This document shows positions 25,916 through 35,486 of a stretch of DNA of 64,000 nucleotides, in pieces. The stretch is from Arthrobacter sp. SPG23 (GTDB lineage Bacteria; Actinomycetota; Actinomycetes; Actinomycetales; Micrococcaceae). The notes beneath the pieces were generated by a model. The model did no database searches. It was not told the DNA's origin and saw nothing but the letters and a program-made list of their open reading frames with translations. The stretch is taken from contig NZ_JYCN01000011.1 in NCBI RefSeq assembly GCF_000876655.1, positions 29,425 through 93,424 of the forward strand, read 5' to 3'. The translations under genes were made by a program, and so were the position numbers. Numbering within the stretch: the first letter of the stretch is position 1; each line of letters starts with the position of its first letter.

Positions 25916-26786
25916 GCGGTCCGCGCCGTCCGTGGCGGACGCCGGAGGGCCGGCCAGGCCTGCAGTGCTGCGCGCCCATTCGCCGGCAGTGTCAGCGGCC
26001 CGTGCCCGCCGGTGGGGATCCTTCTACTACGCCGAGCAGGTCCTCCGCGTCATGAAGGGCTACGGCTGGACCATTCTCATGTACGGCGTGGGCCAGCCGG
26101 TGGCCTACCTGTTCGCCATGGGGGTGGGCCTGGCCACGCTCGTGGACACGAACAGCGACGCCGGGTTCGGCGGGGTCAGCTACCTGGCATTCATTGCCCC
26201 GGCGCTGCTGATCTCGGCTGCCGTGATGACGGCAGCCAACGAATTCACGTTCCCGGTCATGGACGGTTTCAAATGGCGGCGCGTTTACTACGGGCCGCAC
26301 GCTTCGCCGCTCACGCCTGAACAGATCGCTTCCGGCCACATCATGGCGGTGACCCTCCGGTTTCTGCTGCAGTCCGCCATCTACTTCGTGGTGGTGGCGC
26401 TTTTCGGCGCCTCACCGAGCGGCTGGGGCTGGGTGTCAATCCTGGTCGCCACCCTCGCGGGGCTCTCCTTCGGCCTGCCGCTGATGGCCTATGCCGCCTC
26501 CATCAGGGACGACAAGGGACAATTCGCCATGGTGATGAGGTTTATCGTGACGCCGTTGTTCCTGTTTTCCGGAACCTTCTTCCCGCTCGATTCCCTGCCG
26601 CTCGCGGTGCGGTGGATCGGGTGGATTTCTCCGATCTGGCACGGCACCGAACTGGGCCGCGTCTTCAGTTACGGCTACGAGGAGCCACCCCTGCTGACCG
26701 TCCTGCACCTTGTGTTCCTGGTTGGCCTCGCAGTGGCGGGGTGGATGCTCACCACGCGCCAGTTCGTCCGGAGGCTGGGACAATGA
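25908..26786 (+). CDS. ABC-2 type permease, first subunit
   Basis: 292 residues from a TTG at 25908. This start has GGGAGGAG 5 nt upstream and overlaps the ATPase stop by 8 nt; the longer open frame from 25785 lies inside the ATPase gene. After a ~35-residue polar N terminus come six membrane segments with the ABC-2 motifs GVGQPVAYLFAMGVGLATLV and FIVTPLFLFSGTFFPLDSLP, as in NodJ/DrrB. Pairs with the next gene as a probable heterodimeric channel. Substrate unknown. Confidence 0.85.
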   Translation: MTERSAPSVADAGGPARPAVLRAHSPAVSAARARRWGSFYYAEQVLRVMKGYGWTILMYGVGQPVAYLFAMGVGLATLVDTNSDAGFGGVSYLAFIAPALLISAAVMTAANEFTFPVMDGFKWRRVYYGPHASPLTPEQIASGHIMAVTLRFLLQSAIYFVVVALFGASPSGWGWVSILVATLAGLSFGLPLMAYAASIRDDKGQFAMVMRFIVTPLFLFSGTFFPLDSLPLAVRWIGWISPIWHGTELGRVFSYGYEEPPLLTVLHLVFLVGLAVAGWMLTTRQFVRRLGQ

Positions 26787-27616
26787 GCGCGCTCACCGAA
26801 GGCCACAGTGTCACCGAGGCGGCGCGCAACCGCCGCTTCGGGCCGATGTACTCACGGAACGTCAGGGCGGTCATTGCCCGCGGCCTCATGGCCACCAAGA
26901 GCAGCAACTGGATGGTGATGCTCTCCGGCTTCTTCGAGCCGGTGCTTTACCTGATCTCCATGGGGGTGGGCCTGGGCGCCATCGTGGGCGCCGTGCAGGG
27001 GCCCGGCGGCCAGGAAATCAGCTACGCCGCATACATCGCGCCGGCGCTCCTGGCGGTGTCCGCGATGAACGGCGCCGTGTACGACTCCACGTGGAACGTC
27101 TTCTTCAAGATGAACTTCGCCAAGCTGTACCAGGGCATGCTCTACACCTCGCTGGGTCCGCTGGACGTGGCCATGGGGGAGATCTTCCTGGCTCTGCTGC
27201 GGGGCCTGCTGTACGCCACCGGGTTCACCGCCGTCATGGGCGTCATGGGCCTGATCACCACACCGTGGGCCATCCTGATGATTCCCGCGTCCGTGCTGAT
27301 CGCCTTCGGTTTTGCCAGCTTCGGGATGGGGATCACCAGTTTCATGAAGACCTTCCAGCAGATGGACTGGATCAACTTCGTGATGCTGCCGATGTTCCTT
27401 TTCAGCGCCACGTTCTACCCGCTGAGCGTGTACCCGCAGTACATCCAGTGGCTGATCCAGGCCATGCCGCTGTGGCACGGGGTGGAGCTGCTCCGGCAGA
27501 TCAGCGTGGGAATTTTCACCCCCGCCACCGCCATCCACATCGGCTACTACCTCGTGATGATCGTGCTGGGCGTCATGCTCACGGCCGGACGGCTGCGCAA
27601 GCTGTTCCTGAAGTAG
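26783..27616 (+). CDS. ABC-2 type permease, second subunit
   Basis: 277 residues; the ATG overlaps the previous stop (ATGA). Six membrane segments, with GFFEPVLYLISMGVGLGAIV and the NodJ-like MLPMFLFSATFYPLSVYP followed by MPLWHGVELLRQI. It is a paralogue of the upstream permease, so the exporter probably has two different membrane subunits. Ends the operon; no terminator is evident in the 58 bp before the next gene. Confidence 0.87.
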   Translation: MSALTEGHSVTEAARNRRFGPMYSRNVRAVIARGLMATKSSNWMVMLSGFFEPVLYLISMGVGLGAIVGAVQGPGGQEISYAAYIAPALLAVSAMNGAVYDSTWNVFFKMNFAKLYQGMLYTSLGPLDVAMGEIFLALLRGLLYATGFTAVMGVMGLITTPWAILMIPASVLIAFGFASFGMGITSFMKTFQQMDWINFVMLPMFLFSATFYPLSVYPQYIQWLIQAMPLWHGVELLRQISVGIFTPATAIHIGYYLVMIVLGVMLTAGRLRKLFLK

Positions 27617-27674
27617 CGTTCGCCCCGGGTGGAAGCGTCCATTTGCCCGCTCCGGCATTTGAGACAATAGACCC

Positions 27675-28238
27675 ATGCGAACTTTGGGTAACCCTCACTC
27701 TGCGTCCAACCCGGCCAAGGGCGGGTTCTCCATGCTGCGAATCAGCGGCCCGGGAATGATGGTGTTTGTCGTCGCCTTCGTGGTGGCGGTCATCTTCGCT
27801 GCCAACCAGAACGACGTCGTCGGCTGGGTTGTGGCGGTCATCGCCGGCTTCTGGCTCGCGTTGGCAGCGTTCGTCGTCTTCAGCATCCAGAAAGCGGCCA
27901 AGAAGGCGACCGCCAAACTCAACGAGGCACAGAACGCCTTCAACGCCGCGACCGGCCGCGCGCCGTCGTCGGGCAGCGCCGACCACGGCGGTACTCGCCT
28001 GGTCCGGTCGCGCAACGAAGCCGACGAGGTCCGTGACATGAAGCTGGACCACTCCTTCAAGATCGTCCAGGTCCAGGTCCGGGTCGTTGAGCAGGAACGG
28101 GCCAAGGACGCTGCCGCGGACCAGGACACCATCCGCCGCGCGTTGGAAACCATCGAAATCACGGCCACCAATGCCAGGGACATGATCAAGTCCTCCGGTG
28201 GTGCTGACGAACCTGTCAGCGGAACCATCATCGACTAG
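27675..28238 (+). CDS. small membrane protein of unknown function
   Basis: 187 residues. Two adjacent hydrophobic helices at about residues 25-70 (MMVFVVAFVVAVIFAA and VVGWVVAVIAGFWLALAAFVVF) are followed by a charged, probably helical cytoplasmic tail rich in Ala, Lys, Glu and Asp (QKAAKKATAKLNEAQNAF, and later VRVVEQERAKDAAADQDTIR). I do not recognise a family. The ATG is 6 nt after GACAAT (27663-27668), suggesting a leaderless mRNA. Next to xthA on the same strand, but no functional link is visible. Confidence 0.75.
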   Translation: MRTLGNPHSASNPAKGGFSMLRISGPGMMVFVVAFVVAVIFAANQNDVVGWVVAVIAGFWLALAAFVVFSIQKAAKKATAKLNEAQNAFNAATGRAPSSGSADHGGTRLVRSRNEADEVRDMKLDHSFKIVQVQVRVVEQERAKDAAADQDTIRRALETIEITATNARDMIKSSGGADEPVSGTIID

Positions 28239-28248
28239 AGTGGAGCGG

Positions 28249-29082
28249 GTGAGCTCGGCATTGAAGAAGGACCACCTTCGCATCGCATCAGTCAACGTCA
28301 ACGGCCTCCGCGCTGCCTACCGTAACGGCATGGCGGAGTGGCTTGAGCCCCGCGAGGTGGACATACTTTGCCTGCAGGAGGTCAGGGCGCCGGACAAGAT
28401 CGTCCGGGAACTCCTGGGCGACGACTGGTTCATCCTGCATGAAGAAGCCGATGCCAAGGGCCGCGCAGGCGTGGCCATTGCCTCCCGGACCGAGCCGCTT
28501 GCAACGCGCCCGCACATCGGGGACGACTACTTCGCCACCGCCGGCCGCTGGGTGGAGGCTGACTTCCGCTTGACGGACGCTGCCGGCGCCCCGGTCCACC
28601 TGACCGTGGCGAGCGCCTACGTTCACTCCGGCGAGGCCGGAACCCCTAAGCAGGACGACAAGTACCGCTTCCTCGATGTCATGACCACCCGACTTCCCGA
28701 GCTGGCGAAGCACAGCGACCACGCCCTCGTGGTGGGTGACCTGAACGTGGGCCACACGGAGCTGGATATCAGGAACTGGAAGGGCAACGTCAAGCGCGCA
28801 GGCTTCCTCCCCGAGGAGCGCGCGTACTTTGACCGCTTCTTCGGCGAAGAAATCGGATGGAGGGATGTCCACAGGGGCTTGGCGGGAAACGTCGACGGCC
28901 CCTACACCTGGTGGTCCCAGCGCGGCAAGGCCTTTGATACCGATACAGGCTGGCGCATCGACTACCACATGGCCACTCCCGCCCTTGCCGCAGCCGCCGT
29001 CTCGGCGACCGTGGACCGGGCGCCGTCATGGGACACCCGCTTCTCCGACCACGCACCGCTGGTAGTGGACTACCAGCTCTAA
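28249..29082 (+). CDS. xthA: exodeoxyribonuclease III (AP endonuclease family)
   Basis: 277 residues from the GTG at 28249. The start lies 7 nt after TAGAGT (28236-28241), with a weak GGAG in between. Endonuclease/exonuclease/phosphatase fold: [11 protein letters not shown] near the N terminus, the metal-binding Glu in [35 protein letters not shown] with the catalytic Asp/Asn, and the C-terminal [11 protein letters not shown] with the catalytic His. Acts in base-excision repair by cutting at abasic sites and removing 3' blocks. Followed 20 nt later by trpS. Confidence 0.93.
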   Translation: MSSALKKDHLRIASVNVNGLRAAYRNGMAEWLEPREVDILCLQEVRAPDKIVRELLGDDWFILHEEADAKGRAGVAIASRTEPLATRPHIGDDYFATAGRWVEADFRLTDAAGAPVHLTVASAYVHSGEAGTPKQDDKYRFLDVMTTRLPELAKHSDHALVVGDLNVGHTELDIRNWKGNVKRAGFLPEERAYFDRFFGEEIGWRDVHRGLAGNVDGPYTWWSQRGKAFDTDTGWRIDYHMATPALAAAAVSATVDRAPSWDTRFSDHAPLVVDYQL

Positions 29083-29102
29083 GCCCGAAGGTTTTTCTTA
29101 CA

Positions 29103-30146
29103 ATGACTAGCTCGACTTCCACGGTGACCAAGAAACGCATCCTTTCCGGTGCCAAGCCCACAGCGGACTCGCTGCACCTGGGCAACTACATCGGTGCTGT
29201 CCGCAACTGGGTAGACATGCAGGCGGAATACGACGCCGTGTTCTTCATTCCGGACCTCCACGCCATCACCGTTGATTTCGAACCGGCAGAGCTGGCCAAG
29301 CGCACCCGCGTGGTTGCTGCCCAGTACATTGCGGCCGGCATCGACCCGGACAAGAGCATCTTCTTCGTCCAGTCCCACGTCCCCGAGCACGCGCAGCTGG
29401 CTTGGGCGCTGAACTGCATCACCGGCTTCGGCGAGGCTTCCCGCATGACGCAGTTCAAGGACAAGACGCAGAAATCGGGGGCAGACGCCGCAACGCTGGG
29501 CCTGTTCGCCTACCCCACCCTGATGGCAGCGGACATCCTCCTGTACCAGACCGACCTCGTCCCGGTGGGCGAGGACCAGCGGCAGCACCTGGAGCTGACC
29601 CGGAACCTGGCCCAGCGCTTCAATACCCGCTTTGGCCATACGTTCACGGTGCCTGAGGCCACTATCCTCAAGGCCACCGCCAAGATCTACGACCTCCAGA
29701 GCCCCACGGCGAAGATGTCCAAGACGGGCGGTTCGCCCCACGGTTCCATCCAGCTCCTGGAGGACCCCAAGATCGCGGCGAAGCGCATCAAGTCCGCAGT
29801 GACGGACACCGGGACTGAGATCCGGTTCGACGCCGAAGCCAAGCCGGGGGTCTCCAACCTGCTCACCATCTATTCGACGCTCACCGGGAAGTCCGTGGCC
29901 GAACTGGAGGCGGAGTACCAGGGCAAGATGTACGGCCACCTCAAAAAGGACCTCGCGGACGTCATGGTGGATTTCATCACCCCCCTCCGGGACCGGACCA
30001 ACGAACTGATGGCGGATCCGGCAGAGCTGGACAGGCTCCTGGCCCAGGGCGCCGAACGTGCCCGGGAAATCGCCTCCGTGACTCTCGGCCAGGTCTATGA
30101 GCGCATGGGCTTCCTGCCGTCCCTCACCCTCGCAGGAGTCCACTAG
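29103..30146 (+). CDS. trpS: tryptophan--tRNA ligase
   Basis: 347 residues from the ATG at 29103; the upstream open frame to 29028 is inside xthA. Class I synthetase with the HIGH-like motif in [14 protein letters not shown] (about 19-32) and the KMSKS loop as [12 protein letters not shown]. Other TrpRS marks are [29 protein letters not shown] and [20 protein letters not shown]. Charges tRNA-Trp. Only one copy is seen, so it is probably the housekeeping enzyme. Confidence 0.96.
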   Translation: MTSSTSTVTKKRILSGAKPTADSLHLGNYIGAVRNWVDMQAEYDAVFFIPDLHAITVDFEPAELAKRTRVVAAQYIAAGIDPDKSIFFVQSHVPEHAQLAWALNCITGFGEASRMTQFKDKTQKSGADAATLGLFAYPTLMAADILLYQTDLVPVGEDQRQHLELTRNLAQRFNTRFGHTFTVPEATILKATAKIYDLQSPTAKMSKTGGSPHGSIQLLEDPKIAAKRIKSAVTDTGTEIRFDAEAKPGVSNLLTIYSTLTGKSVAELEAEYQGKMYGHLKKDLADVMVDFITPLRDRTNELMADPAELDRLLAQGAERAREIASVTLGQVYERMGFLPSLTLAGVH

Positions 30147-30150
30147 CCCC

Positions 30151-30852
30151 ATGTCATCAGCCAGCAAAGTCACAGCAAACGAAACCTCCCCTGCATACCG
30201 CGGAGAGGGAAAATTCGTTGCCGCCGATGATGACGCTGCCATGATGCGGGGCACAGCGCCACGTAAGCGTCAGGCCACCACCGATGAGATGAGCGTCGGC
30301 GTCATCCTGGGCTTCCCGCCGGACATTGCCGAGGAACTCCAGCGCTGGCGGGCATCGTTCGGGGACCCCATGGCCGGCGTCATTCCCGCGCACATCACGC
30401 TGGTCACCACCACTCCCACCAAGGATTGGGAGGCCACCCGAAGCCACGTCCGCGACGTCGCGCGCAGGCAGCAGCCGTTCACCGTCACCATCGCCGGTAC
30501 CGGATCGTTCAGGCCCGTTTCCCCGGTGGTTTTCCTGAACGTCGAAGACGGTTTCGGCCACTGCGTGAACCTGCACGAACAGCTGCAGTCCGGGCCGCTG
30601 GAACGCGAACTGCCGTTTGCCTACCACCCGCATGTGACCATTGCCCACGACGTGGCGCCGGAGAGCCTGGACGAGGCTGAAACAGTGCTGAAGGATTACC
30701 GGGCCACGTTCCCTGTGGTTAGCATGGGGCTGTACGAGCACGACATCAACGGCATTTGGCAGCTACGGGAAGAACTCGACTTTGGCATCGAAACTGACCC
30801 CACCCGAGGCACGTCCGGCACTGGTAGCCCCGGCGGCGCAGGGCGGAGATAA
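30151..30852 (+). CDS. 2'-5' RNA ligase-like 2H phosphoesterase
   Basis: 233 residues, beginning 4 nt after trpS. After a ~45-residue polar N terminus, the 2H fold shows its two HxT signatures: PAHITLVTTT and, about 90 residues on, YHPHVTIAHDV. The family includes LigT and cyclic phosphodiesterases that act on RNA ends or 2',3'-cyclic phosphates; activity here is unproven. The C terminus overlaps the next gene's start by 71 nt in another frame and ends in a Gly/Ser tail. Probably co-transcribed with trpS. Confidence 0.8.
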   Translation: MSSASKVTANETSPAYRGEGKFVAADDDAAMMRGTAPRKRQATTDEMSVGVILGFPPDIAEELQRWRASFGDPMAGVIPAHITLVTTTPTKDWEATRSHVRDVARRQQPFTVTIAGTGSFRPVSPVVFLNVEDGFGHCVNLHEQLQSGPLERELPFAYHPHVTIAHDVAPESLDEAETVLKDYRATFPVVSMGLYEHDINGIWQLREELDFGIETDPTRGTSGTGSPGGAGRR

Positions 30853-31951
30853 TCCTCCGCTTCCCACGGAACGCGCCCGGCTGAAGCTGGAAGTGAGCCG
30901 GAAGAAGGTCGAGTGGAGCAAGGCGCGCAGGTCGGGCAGCGGCGCCGTAGCCGGGCTGCCGGCCATGTTCCAGTGGCTGCTTGCGCGGCTGAATGCCTTC
31001 CGTCCCATGCGTGCGTTCCAGCACTACAACCTGCAGCACGGTCCGCTCATGGCGGCCGGTATCGGCTTCAGGATGTTCTTCTCCGTCACGGGTCTGCTGG
31101 CTACCGGGCTCTCCCTGGCCGGCCTCGTCCTCAGCGGACAGCCGGCCCTGCTGGATCAGGTCATCAGGAGCGTGGCCAAGGCTGCGCCCGGACTGATGAA
31201 GGTCGACGGCGGGGAGGGGCTGGTTGATCCCTATGAGCTGCTGAATCCCTCCGGCCTTGGCTGGGCCGCCGTGATCGCTGCCGCCGTAACGGTTTTCACC
31301 GCCTTGGGCTGGATCAGCGGTATCCGCGACGGCGTGCGGGGCATGATGCAGCTCGGCCCGCGTGGGATCAACCCGGTCCTGCAGATACTGCGGGACGCCG
31401 GTACCTTGCTGCTGCTGGGCGTGGCACTGGTGCTCAGCGCCGCGGCCTCCTTGATTTTCGGCACCGCGGCCGGCTGGGTCACTGAGCAGCTGCACCTGGA
31501 CCCGGTGATGGCCTGGCCGCTGACCACCGCCATTAAAGTGGGCGTGCCACTCGCCCTTGGCTGGGTCACCGCCCTGATCATGTTCCGGCTGGCGGCGGGC
31601 CTGAAACTTACCCGGCGGGCACTGTTTGAAGGAACCATCCTGTCGGCTGTGGGAACCACTGTGCTCCAGATCTTCAGCACGGAGCTGCTTGCCAACGCCG
31701 GACGCAACCCGATTCTCGCGCCTTTCGCGATCATCATCGGGCTGCTTATCTGGTTTAACCTGGTCAGCCAGGTCTACCTGCTGTCAGCGGCGTGGTCGGT
31801 CGTCAGGGATGAGGACCTGAAGAATGCCCCTGCTCCGAAGACAACCGGATGGGGTTCCCGCCAGGTCCAGCCCGGAAAGACGCCGGTGGAGCGGGCTCGG
31901 CCTGCGGCTACCGGCCGGCGTCGAGGTACTGATCTGCCCACGCGGAAATAA
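30782..31951 (+). CDS. YihY/BrkB family inner-membrane protein
   Basis: 389 residues from a TTG at 30782 with GGGAAGA about 8 nt upstream, inside the end of the 2H phosphoesterase gene. A polar N-terminal stretch of ~90 residues leads to MAAGIGFRMFFSVTGLLATGL, then five further helices including ALGWVTALIMFRLAAGL and IIIGLLIWFNLVSQVYLLSAAW, the classic BrkB/YihY ending. Once annotated as ribonuclease BN, but the family is a membrane protein of unsettled function. The last 44 nt overlap the convergent hydrolase gene. Confidence 0.85.
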   Translation: MASKLTPPEARPALVAPAAQGGDNPPLPTERARLKLEVSRKKVEWSKARRSGSGAVAGLPAMFQWLLARLNAFRPMRAFQHYNLQHGPLMAAGIGFRMFFSVTGLLATGLSLAGLVLSGQPALLDQVIRSVAKAAPGLMKVDGGEGLVDPYELLNPSGLGWAAVIAAAVTVFTALGWISGIRDGVRGMMQLGPRGINPVLQILRDAGTLLLLGVALVLSAAASLIFGTAAGWVTEQLHLDPVMAWPLTTAIKVGVPLALGWVTALIMFRLAAGLKLTRRALFEGTILSAVGTTVLQIFSTELLANAGRNPILAPFAIIIGLLIWFNLVSQVYLLSAAWSVVRDEDLKNAPAPKTTGWGSRQVQPGKTPVERARPAATGRRRGTDLPTRK

Positions 31952-32678
31952 TTTTCGCGGCCCGGGCGGCCTGGCCTTTACCGGTCAGCAGGTGGTCGCT
32001 GCCTTCCAGTGAGACGAAGCTGCGCGGGTGCCGTGCGGTCTGGAAGATGGTGCTGGCGTTTTCGATCCCCACAGTGTTGTCCGTGGGGGAGTGCAGCACC
32101 ATCAGGGGTTTGTGCAGCTGCTTGATGCAATCGGTCAGGTCCGCATTTTCCAGGTCCTCCACGAAGTGCCGGCGGATCTCCACGCGCTTTCCGCCCAGGT
32201 CCACCTCCGCGCTGCCTTCACTCAGGATCCGGTCCAAGGCCGCGTCAAACACATGGGCCACGTGCTTGGGCGAGAACGGGGCCCCCACGGTGGCCACGGC
32301 GTCGAGCCCGGGAATCTCCTTGGCGGCCGCCAGGACAGCCGCACCGCCGAACGAATGCCCCACCAGCAGCGAGACCGGCTTACCGTCGGCCCGCATGAAC
32401 TCCGCGGCCTTGACGGTGTCCGCCACCTTGTGGCTGAAGGAGCCCTCGGACCAGTACCCGCCGGAATCGCCCAGCCCCAGGTTGTCGAAGCGGAGCATCC
32501 CCACTCCGTTGTCCGCCAGCGCCTTGCACATCCGGGACGCCGACGGGCTGTCCTTGCCCAGCGTGAACCCGTGCGAGAACACACCCCAGCCCTTCACCGG
32601 GCCTTCCGGCACGTCGATGATGCCGGAGAGCAATTCGCCGGTGGATCCTTCGAAACTGACTTTTTCGGAGCGGGACAT
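31908..32678 (-). CDS. alpha/beta hydrolase
   Basis: 256 residues from the ATG at 32678. Serine hydrolase fold: oxyanion region GVFSHGFTLGKDS, the nucleophile elbow LLVGHSFGGAAVL (Ser about residue 103), an Asp in VLHSPTDNTVGI and the His in SLEGSDHLLTG. It resembles the hydrolase half of hydrolase-OsmC fusions, but no OsmC domain is attached here. Substrate unknown, probably an ester or thioester. It lies downstream of the sdh terminator on the same strand, so has its own promoter. Confidence 0.85.
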   Translation of the reverse strand: MSRSEKVSFEGSTGELLSGIIDVPEGPVKGWGVFSHGFTLGKDSPSASRMCKALADNGVGMLRFDNLGLGDSGGYWSEGSFSHKVADTVKAAEFMRADGKPVSLLVGHSFGGAAVLAAAKEIPGLDAVATVGAPFSPKHVAHVFDAALDRILSEGSAEVDLGGKRVEIRRHFVEDLENADLTDCIKQLHKPLMVLHSPTDNTVGIENASTIFQTARHPRSFVSLEGSDHLLTGKGQAARAAKIISAWADQYLDAGR

Positions 32679-32716
32679 GGGGACCCTTTCGTTGGGTGGC
32701 GCTAAAGTGCCGTAAA

Positions 32717-32762
32717 ACGACGACGGCGCCCCCACCTGAAAGGTGAGAGGCGCCGTCGTCGT
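32717..32762 (-). terminator. terminator of sdhCDAB
   Basis: ACGACGACGGCGCC (32717-32730) pairs perfectly with GGCGCCGTCGTCGT (32749-32762); the loop itself contains a CACCT/AGGTG helix. On the minus strand it is followed by TTTTA, 22 nt after the sdhB stop. Confidence 0.88.
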
Positions 32763-32783
32763 GGTTTTCGTGGCTAGCGGGTG

Positions 32784-33566
32784 CTAGATCTTGCGGGAGA
32801 GGATTGCCTGCTTGACCTCAGCGATCGCCTGCGTGACCTGGATGCCGCGGGGGCATGCCTCGGTGCAGTTGAAGGTGGTGCGGCAGCGCCACACGCCTTC
32901 CTTGTCGTTGAGGATCTCCAGGCGCATGTCGCCGGCGTCATCCCGGGAATCGAAGATGAAGCGGTGGGCGTTGACGATCGCTGCCGGGCCGAAGTACTGG
33001 CCATCGGTCCAGAAGACCGGGCAGGAGGACGTGCACGCGGCGCACAGGATGCACTTGGTGGTGTCGTCGAACCGCTCACGGTCCTCAGCGGACTGCAGGC
33101 GTTCCTTGGTGGGCTCGTGGCCCTTGTTGATAAGGAACGGCATGACTTCGCGGAAGGACTGGAAGAACGGCTCCATGTCCACGATCAGGTCCTTTTCCAC
33201 CGGCAGGCCCTTGATGGGTTCCACGGTGATGGGCTTGGTCGTGTCCAGGTCCTTCAGCAGGGTCTTGCACGCGAGGCGGTTGCGGCCATTGATGCGCATG
33301 GCATCGGAACCGCAGACGCCGTGGGCGCAGGAACGGCGGAAGGAGACGCTGCCGTCGATTTCCCACTTGACCTTGTGCAGGGCATCCAGCACGCGGTCGG
33401 TGCCGTACATGGTGACCTTGAAGTCGTCCCAGGTGGACTCGTCGGAGACCTCGGGGTTGTAACGGCGCACGCGCAGGGTGACGTCGAACGTCGGGATCTC
33501 TCCGCCGCCTCCGATGTGCGCGGGCAGTTCGATCTTTGAGGCTGGCTCAGCAAGTTCGGCGGACAT
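32784..33566 (-). CDS. sdhB: succinate dehydrogenase iron-sulfur subunit
   Basis: 260 residues. The N-terminal ferredoxin domain has the [2Fe-2S] ligands in SCAHGVCGSDAM, with the Asp variant also found in E. coli SdhB, and a later Cys in RLACKTLL. The C-terminal domain binds [4Fe-4S] and [3Fe-4S] through CILCAACTSSCPVFW and the CTEACPRGIQ segment. Passes electrons from SdhA to the membrane quinone site. Last gene of the operon; it starts 1 nt after the sdhA stop. Confidence 0.96.
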   Translation of the reverse strand: MSAELAEPASKIELPAHIGGGGEIPTFDVTLRVRRYNPEVSDESTWDDFKVTMYGTDRVLDALHKVKWEIDGSVSFRRSCAHGVCGSDAMRINGRNRLACKTLLKDLDTTKPITVEPIKGLPVEKDLIVDMEPFFQSFREVMPFLINKGHEPTKERLQSAEDRERFDDTTKCILCAACTSSCPVFWTDGQYFGPAAIVNAHRFIFDSRDDAGDMRLEILNDKEGVWRCRTTFNCTEACPRGIQVTQAIAEVKQAILSRKI

Positions 33567-33567
33567 C

Positions 33568-35367
33568 TTAGTACTTCCTCACCATCGGCTCGTAGCGGGT
33601 AAAGACAACCGGTTTGGTGGCCAGGCGGATGCCGGCAATTGCTTCTGCAGAGCCGTCGGCCGGGGCGTGGTCGTCCTTGTACGCCATGGAGTGCTTCATG
33701 AATTTTTCGTCGTCACGTTCCGGGAAGTCCTCGCGGAAGTGTCCGCCGCGGGACTCCTCCCGGTGCAGGGCTGCCACCGTCATGACCTTGGCCAGTTCCA
33801 GCAGGAAGCCCAGTTCAACGGCCTCGAGCAGGTCAAGGTTGAAGCGCTTGCCCTTGTCCTGGACGCTGATGCGCTTGTACCGCTCTTCGAAGGACTCGAT
33901 GTCCCTCAGCACCTGGTTGAGCGTGTCAGCCGTGCGGAACACCTGCATGTTGGCGTCCATGGTGTCCTGGAGTTCCTTGCGGATCACGGCCACCTTCTCG
34001 TCGCCGTTGCCGTTGCGGGCAATGTCCAGCAGCTCGATGGTGTATGCCTCCGGGTCCGCCGGGAGATCCACGAAGTCGGCCGTCTTGGCGTACTCTGCGG
34101 CGGCGATGCCGGCGCGCTTGCCGAACACGTTGATGTCCAGCAGCGAGTTCGTGCCCAGGCGGTTGGAGCCGTGGACCGAAACGCAGGCAACTTCGCCGGC
34201 CGCGTAGAGGCCCGGCACCACGGTGTCGTTGTCCTGCAGGACTTCGGTGGTGATGTTGGTGGGGATGCCGCCCATGGCGTAGTGCGCCGTCGGGAACACC
34301 GGAACCGGTTCCGTGTACGGCTCAACACCAAGGTAGGTGCGGGCAAACTCGGTGATGTCCGGCAGCTTGGCGTCGATGTGCGCCGGCTCGAGGTGGGTCA
34401 GGTCAAGGAGCACGTAGTCCTTGTTCGGTCCACAGCCGCGGCCCTCGCGGACCTCGTTGGCCATGGAACGGGCCACGATGTCACGGGGTGCCAGGTCCTT
34501 GATGGTGGGGGCGTAGCGCTCCATGAAGCGCTCACCCTCGGAGTTGCGGAGGATGGCGCCTTCGCCGCGCGCGGCTTCCGACAGCAGGATCCCCAGGCCG
34601 GCAAGACCGGTCGGGTGGAACTGGAAGAATTCCATGTCCTCCAGGGGAATGCCGCGGCGGAACGCGATGCCCATGCCGTCCCCGGTCAGGGTGTGCGCGT
34701 TGGACGTGGTCTTGAAGACCTTGCCGGCGCCGCCCGAGGCGAACACCACGGACTTGGCCTGGAATACGTGCAGTTCGCCGGATGCGAGGTCGTAGGACAC
34801 GACGCCGGCAACCCGCTTCTGCTTGTACGGCGTGCCGTCCTCGCGGACTGCGTCTTCCTCGACCGTCAGGAGGTCCAGGACGTAGTACTCGTTGTAGAAC
34901 TCCACGTTGTGCTTGACGCAGTTTTGGTACAGCGTCTGCAGGATCATGTGGCCGGTGCGGTCTGCTGCGTAGCAGGCACGGCGGACGGGGGCCTTGCCGT
35001 GGTCACGGGTGTGGCCGCCGAAGCGGCGCTGGTCAATCCGTCCTTCCGGCGTGCGGTTGAACGGCAGACCCATCTTTTCCAGGTCCAGCACCGCGTCGAT
35101 GGCTTCCTTCGCCATGACTTCGGCTGCGTCCTGGTCCACCAGGTAGTCGCCGCCCTTAATGGTGTCGAACGTGTGCCACTCCCAGTTGTCTTCCTCGACA
35201 TTGGCCAGTGCTGCACACATGCCACCCTGCGCCGCACCGGTGTGCGAGCGGGTGGGGTAGAGCTTGGTCAGTACTGCTGTGCGCGCGCGCTGACCGGATT
35301 CGATCGCGGCGCGCATGCCAGCGCCACCGGCACCGACGATGACGACGTCGTACTTATGGACCTGCAT
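33568..35367 (-). CDS. sdhA: succinate dehydrogenase flavoprotein subunit
   Basis: 599 residues from the ATG at 35367; the open frame to 35388 adds seven unlikely residues. FAD-binding fold VVIVGAGGAGMRAAIES near the N terminus and the covalent-FAD His in TRSHTGAAQGG (about residue 41). Catalytic segments include FQFHPTGL, HYAMGGIPTN and the C-terminal REESRGGHFREDFPERDD. Oxidises succinate to fumarate in the TCA cycle at the inner face of the membrane. A 119-nt gap separates it from sdhD, with no strong hairpin. Confidence 0.96.
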   Translation of the reverse strand: MQVHKYDVVIVGAGGAGMRAAIESGQRARTAVLTKLYPTRSHTGAAQGGMCAALANVEEDNWEWHTFDTIKGGDYLVDQDAAEVMAKEAIDAVLDLEKMGLPFNRTPEGRIDQRRFGGHTRDHGKAPVRRACYAADRTGHMILQTLYQNCVKHNVEFYNEYYVLDLLTVEEDAVREDGTPYKQKRVAGVVSYDLASGELHVFQAKSVVFASGGAGKVFKTTSNAHTLTGDGMGIAFRRGIPLEDMEFFQFHPTGLAGLGILLSEAARGEGAILRNSEGERFMERYAPTIKDLAPRDIVARSMANEVREGRGCGPNKDYVLLDLTHLEPAHIDAKLPDITEFARTYLGVEPYTEPVPVFPTAHYAMGGIPTNITTEVLQDNDTVVPGLYAAGEVACVSVHGSNRLGTNSLLDINVFGKRAGIAAAEYAKTADFVDLPADPEAYTIELLDIARNGNGDEKVAVIRKELQDTMDANMQVFRTADTLNQVLRDIESFEERYKRISVQDKGKRFNLDLLEAVELGFLLELAKVMTVAALHREESRGGHFREDFPERDDEKFMKHSMAYKDDHAPADGSAEAIAGIRLATKPVVFTRYEPMVRKY

Positions 35368-35486
35368 ACCAGACGCTCTTTCTCTCAAAATTCGCTATAA
35401 AACCACGGGCGGGCGGAGCCTGCACCGTAAAACCGTCCGCACGCTCAGTGCGGGCACGGCTGATCCCCCTGGGAGGAAGTGTGCCG